A DNA stretch of 64,000 nucleotides from Pseudomonas sessilinigenes. Lineage in GTDB: Bacteria > Pseudomonadota > Gammaproteobacteria > Pseudomonadales > Pseudomonadaceae. The stretch's first letter is position 1; every line of letters begins with the position of its first letter. Of the stretch, positions 61,014 to 64,000 are shown one piece after another. Position numbers and translations under genes: made by a program. The notes under the pieces were generated by a model. That model searched no databases and had not been told where the DNA came from. It saw only the letters and a program-made list of their open reading frames with translations. The DNA is taken from assembly GCF_003850565.1 (NCBI RefSeq), contig NZ_CP027706.1, positions 1,736,001-1,800,000 on the forward strand, read 5' to 3'.

Positions 61014-63143
61014 GTGGATCGCACTCAGTTAATCAACACGGCTCGCAGTAACCTGGCCGACCTTGGTCGGGGCAACCTGGGTGTGCCGGTGCTGCTGTTG
61101 GTCATGCTGGCCATGATGATGCTGCCGGTGCCGGCGTTCCTGCTGGACGTGTTCTTTACCTTCAACATCGCCCTGTCGATCGTGGTCCTGCTGGTCTGCG
61201 TCTATGCCTTGCGGCCACTGGATTTCGCCGTCTTTCCCACCATCCTGCTGGTGGCGACCTTGTTGCGCCTGGCGCTCAACGTGGCCTCGACCCGGGTGGT
61301 GATGCTCCACGGCCAAGAGGGGCATGCCGCTGCGGGCAAGGTGATCCAGGCTTTCGGCGAAGTGGTGATCGGCGGCAACTATGTCGTGGGTATCGTGGTT
61401 TTCGCGATCCTCATGATCATCAACTTCGTGGTGGTGACCAAGGGTGCGGGGCGGATCTCCGAGGTGAGCGCGCGCTTCACCCTGGACGCCATGCCCGGCA
61501 AGCAGATGGCCATCGACGCCGACCTCAACGCCGGCCTGATCGACCAGAACCAGGCCAAGGCGCGCCGCGCCGAAGTCGCCCAGGAAGCCGAGTTCTACGG
61601 TTCCATGGACGGTGCCAGCAAGTTCGTTCGCGGTGACGCCATCGCTGGCCTGCTGATCCTGTTCATCAACCTGATCGGCGGTATGGCGGTCGGCATGTTC
61701 CAGCACAACATGACCTTTGCCGACGCGGGTCGGGTCTATGCCTTGCTGACCATCGGTGACGGTTTGGTGGCGCAGTTGCCTTCGCTGCTGCTGTCCACCG
61801 CGGCGGCGATCATGGTGACCCGGGCCTCGGGTTCCGAGGAAATGGGCAAGCAGATCAATCGCCAGATGTTCGCCTCGCCCAAGGCGCTGGCCGTCGCCGC
61901 CGCGCTGATGGCGGTGATGGGGTTGGTGCCGGGCATGCCGCATGTGTCCTTCCTCAGCCTGGCGCTGGTGGCAGGTGGTGCGGCCTACCTGGTCTGGAGA
62001 AAGCAGCAGCAGGCCAAGATCCGGGCCGAGGAAGAGGTGCAGCGCCAGCAGGAACTGCTGCCATCTCCGGCGCGGGCCATGGAAACCAAGGAGCTGGGCT
62101 GGGATGACGTGACTCCCATCGACATGATCGGCCTGGAAGTCGGCTACCGCCTGATTCCCCTGGTGGACCGCAACCAGGGTGGGCAGTTGCTCGCGCGGAT
62201 CAAGGGCGTGCGCAAGAAGTTGTCCCAGGACCTGGGATTCCTCATGCCCACCGTGCATATCCGCGATAACCTGGACCTGGCGCCCAGCGCCTATCGCCTG
62301 ACCCTGATGGGCGTGATCCTGGCCGAGGCCGAGATCTACCCGGATCGCGAACTGGCGATCAACCCGGGGCAGGTCTACGGCACGCTCAATGGCATCGCCG
62401 CCCGGGACCCGGCCTTCGGCCTGGAAGCGGTATGGATCGAGATCAGCCAGCGGCCCCAGGCCCAATCCCTGGGCTACACCGTGGTGGACGCCAGCACCGT
62501 GGTCGCGACCCACTTGAACCAGATTCTGTACAAGCATTCCAGTGAGCTGATCGGCCACGAGGAAGTCCAGCAACTGATGCAGCTGCTGGCCAAGAGTTCG
62601 CCGAAGCTGGCCGAGGAGCTGGTGCCGGGCGTGCTGTCGTTGTCGCAGTTGCTCAAGGTGCTGCAGGCGCTGTTGGCCGAGCAGGTGCCCGTGCGGGACA
62701 TTCGCAGCATTGCCGAGGCCATCGCCAACAATGCCGCTAAGAGTCAAGATACTGCCGCTTTGGTGGCTGCGGTCCGCGTCGGACTCTCGCGCGCCATTGT
62801 CCAAAGCATTGTAGGTACTGAGTCCGAGCTGCCTGTGATCACCTTGGAGCCAAGGTTGGAACAAATTTTGCTCAGCAGTTTGCAGAAGGCAGGACAAGGC
62901 CAGGAAGAAGGCGTTCTGCTCGAGCCAAGCATGGCAGAAAAGCTGCAGCGTTCGCTGATCGAAGCGGCGCAGCGTCAAGAGATGCAAGGTCAACCGGTGA
63001 TCCTGTTGGTTGCAGGTCCGGTCCGCGCCATGCTCTCGCGGTTCGGTCGCTTGGCCGTTCCGGGTTTGCATGTGCTGGCGTACCAGGAAATTCCTGACAA
63101 CAAGCAAGTGACCATCGTTGCGACAGTAGGGCCCAACGGCTGA
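61014..63143 (+). CDS. flhA: Flagellar export gate protein FlhA
   Basis: A 709-residue FHIPEP-family protein. About eight membrane helices fill the first 310 residues, with the conserved loop GRISEVSARFTLDAMPGKQMAIDADLN-type between them. The cytoplasmic domain (about 350-709) docks chaperone-cargo complexes. The GTG start at 61014 (MDRTQLINTARSNL) gives the length of other Pseudomonas FlhA proteins. The in-frame region upstream contains the promoter, so it is not coding. Confidence 0.95.
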   Translation: MDRTQLINTARSNLADLGRGNLGVPVLLLVMLAMMMLPVPAFLLDVFFTFNIALSIVVLLVCVYALRPLDFAVFPTILLVATLLRLALNVASTRVVMLHGQEGHAAAGKVIQAFGEVVIGGNYVVGIVVFAILMIINFVVVTKGAGRISEVSARFTLDAMPGKQMAIDADLNAGLIDQNQAKARRAEVAQEAEFYGSMDGASKFVRGDAIAGLLILFINLIGGMAVGMFQHNMTFADAGRVYALLTIGDGLVAQLPSLLLSTAAAIMVTRASGSEEMGKQINRQMFASPKALAVAAALMAVMGLVPGMPHVSFLSLALVAGGAAYLVWRKQQQAKIRAEEEVQRQQELLPSPARAMETKELGWDDVTPIDMIGLEVGYRLIPLVDRNQGGQLLARIKGVRKKLSQDLGFLMPTVHIRDNLDLAPSAYRLTLMGVILAEAEIYPDRELAINPGQVYGTLNGIAARDPAFGLEAVWIEISQRPQAQSLGYTVVDASTVVATHLNQILYKHSSELIGHEEVQQLMQLLAKSSPKLAEELVPGVLSLSQLLKVLQALLAEQVPVRDIRSIAEAIANNAAKSQDTAALVAAVRVGLSRAIVQSIVGTESELPVITLEPRLEQILLSSLQKAGQGQEEGVLLEPSMAEKLQRSLIEAAQRQEMQGQPVILLVAGPVRAMLSRFGRLAVPGLHVLAYQEIPDNKQVTIVATVGPNG

Positions 63144-63154
63144 GGTAGTGGGTT

Positions 63155-64000
63155 ATGCAAGTTAAGCGTTTTTTCGCCGCCGATATGCGTCAGGCCATGA
63201 AGCTGGTTCGTGATGAGCTGGGCGCTGAGGCTGCCATCATCGGCAACCGCCGGATCGCCGGTGGTGTCGAGCTGACGGCGGCGCTGGATTACAAGTTGTC
63301 GGCACTGTCGCCGCGGGTTCCGAACATGGAGCTCGAGGACGAGCTGCGCAAGACTCAGTCGCGGATCGTCACGGCCCAGGCCGAACTCAGCCTGCGCAGC
63401 GAGGGCGACAGTACCTCGATGACCAACCGTCAGTTGTTCGCCGGCCTGCCGTTGACCGCCGCCGAGCCCCTGATCGAACCGACCCTGACCGAGCGCCCGC
63501 GCCCGGCGCCAGCCCCTGCTGCACCGGCGGTGGACAATCGTGCCCTGGATTCGATGCGTTTCGAGCTCAACGGCCTGCGCGAGCTGCTGGAAGTCCAGCT
63601 GGGCTCCCTGGCCTGGAGCCAGTTGCAGGGCAGTCGTCCGGAGCAGGCCAATCTCTGGCGCCGGCTGCAGCGCATTGGCCTTTCCGGCCCGCTGGCGCGC
63701 GACCTGCTGGCCTTGATCACCGATATCGACGAGCCTCGCCAGGCCTGGCGCATGCTCCTGGCCCACCTGGCGCGGATGATCCAGACACCGGAGCTCGAGC
63801 CTCTGGAAGAGGGCGGGGTGATTGCCATGGTCGGCCCGGCCGGCATGGGCAAGACCACGACCCTGGCCAAGCTGGCGGCGCGCTATGTGCTCAAGTACGG
63901 TGCGCAGAACATCGCGCTGGTGAGCATGGACAGTTATCGCATCGGCGCCCAGGAGCAACTCAAGACCCTGGGGCGGATCCTCAATGTCTCGGTGACCCAT
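63155..64000 (+). CDS. flhF: Flagellar SRP-like GTPase FlhF (3' end cut by window)
   Basis: The first 282 codons are present and open to the window edge. The N-terminal domain (MQVKRFFAADMRQAMKLVRDE) is followed by a Pro/Ala linker and the NG domain, with P-loop GPAGMGKT at 227-234 (most homologues have GPTG). SMDSYRIGAQEQLKTLGRIL is the conserved region after it. FlhF places the flagellum at the pole, together with FleN, whose gene normally comes next. It starts 11 bases after flhA. Confidence 0.95.
   Translation, partial: MQVKRFFAADMRQAMKLVRDELGAEAAIIGNRRIAGGVELTAALDYKLSALSPRVPNMELEDELRKTQSRIVTAQAELSLRSEGDSTSMTNRQLFAGLPLTAAEPLIEPTLTERPRPAPAPAAPAVDNRALDSMRFELNGLRELLEVQLGSLAWSQLQGSRPEQANLWRRLQRIGLSGPLARDLLALITDIDEPRQAWRMLLAHLARMIQTPELEPLEEGGVIAMVGPAGMGKTTTLAKLAARYVLKYGAQNIALVSMDSYRIGAQEQLKTLGRILNVSVTH

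Noticed and set aside
61029..63107. A 692-codon minus-strand open frame opposite flhA
   Set aside because: Its composition mirrors the complement of flhA codons (many His, Gln and Asp); no independent evidence.

Overview
The window reads as chromosomal DNA of a fluorescent-group Pseudomonas (P. fluorescens / P. protegens / P. chlororaphis lineage). The base composition is uniformly GC-rich. The polar-flagellum gene order is the Pseudomonas one (flgF-L, fliC-flaG-fliD-fliS-fliT, fleQSR, fliE-J, fliK-R, flhB, flhA, flhF), and the short 282-residue flagellin and the FleQ/RpoN/FliA promoter hierarchy fit the same genus. Species was not determined. I saw no tRNA, rRNA, insertion sequence, prophage or CRISPR array.

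Left edge (1-5.4 kb): a cut-off lipoprotein gene and a Tat-exported metallophosphoesterase face an ECF sigma factor and its zinc-finger anti-sigma. Both divergent units start with an ECF-type GGAATA-N16 promoter. Next comes the phenylalanine/tyrosine degradation set phhA-phhB-phhC (minus strand) with its divergent regulator phhR.

Flagellar block 1 (7.1-15.5 kb): flgFGHIJKL behind a sigma-54 promoter. The usual upstream genes flgBCDE are not next to flgF in this window; phhR is.

Glycosylation island (15.6-37 kb): a 1189-residue multidomain glycosyltransferase, then a tightly overlapping operon. The operon encodes a CDP-6-deoxyhexose pathway (glucose-1-phosphate cytidylyltransferase, CDP-glucose 4,6-dehydratase, 3,5-epimerase-like protein, zinc-type sugar C-methyltransferase, SDR reductase, a second methyltransferase, a CmcI-like protein). 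A second multidomain glycosyltransferase and the CMP-pseudaminic acid genes pseB, pseC, pseF, pseG (fused to a GNAT domain) and pseI follow. After it come a FabH-like condensing enzyme, a Maf (DUF115) transferase and a small unknown protein, directly before fliC. The inference is that flagellin is decorated both with a C-methyl-branched 6-deoxysugar glycan and with pseudaminic acid.

Flagellar block 2 (37-64 kb): filament and cap genes, the master regulators FleQ and FleSR, the basal body and export apparatus, and the start of flhF. The hsbA-hsbR-hptB signalling module sits between fliJ and fliK. Promoter reading gives a coherent circuit: sigma-54 sites before flgF, fliD (weaker), fleS, fliE, fliK, fliL and flhA, and sigma-28 sites before fliC and fliS.
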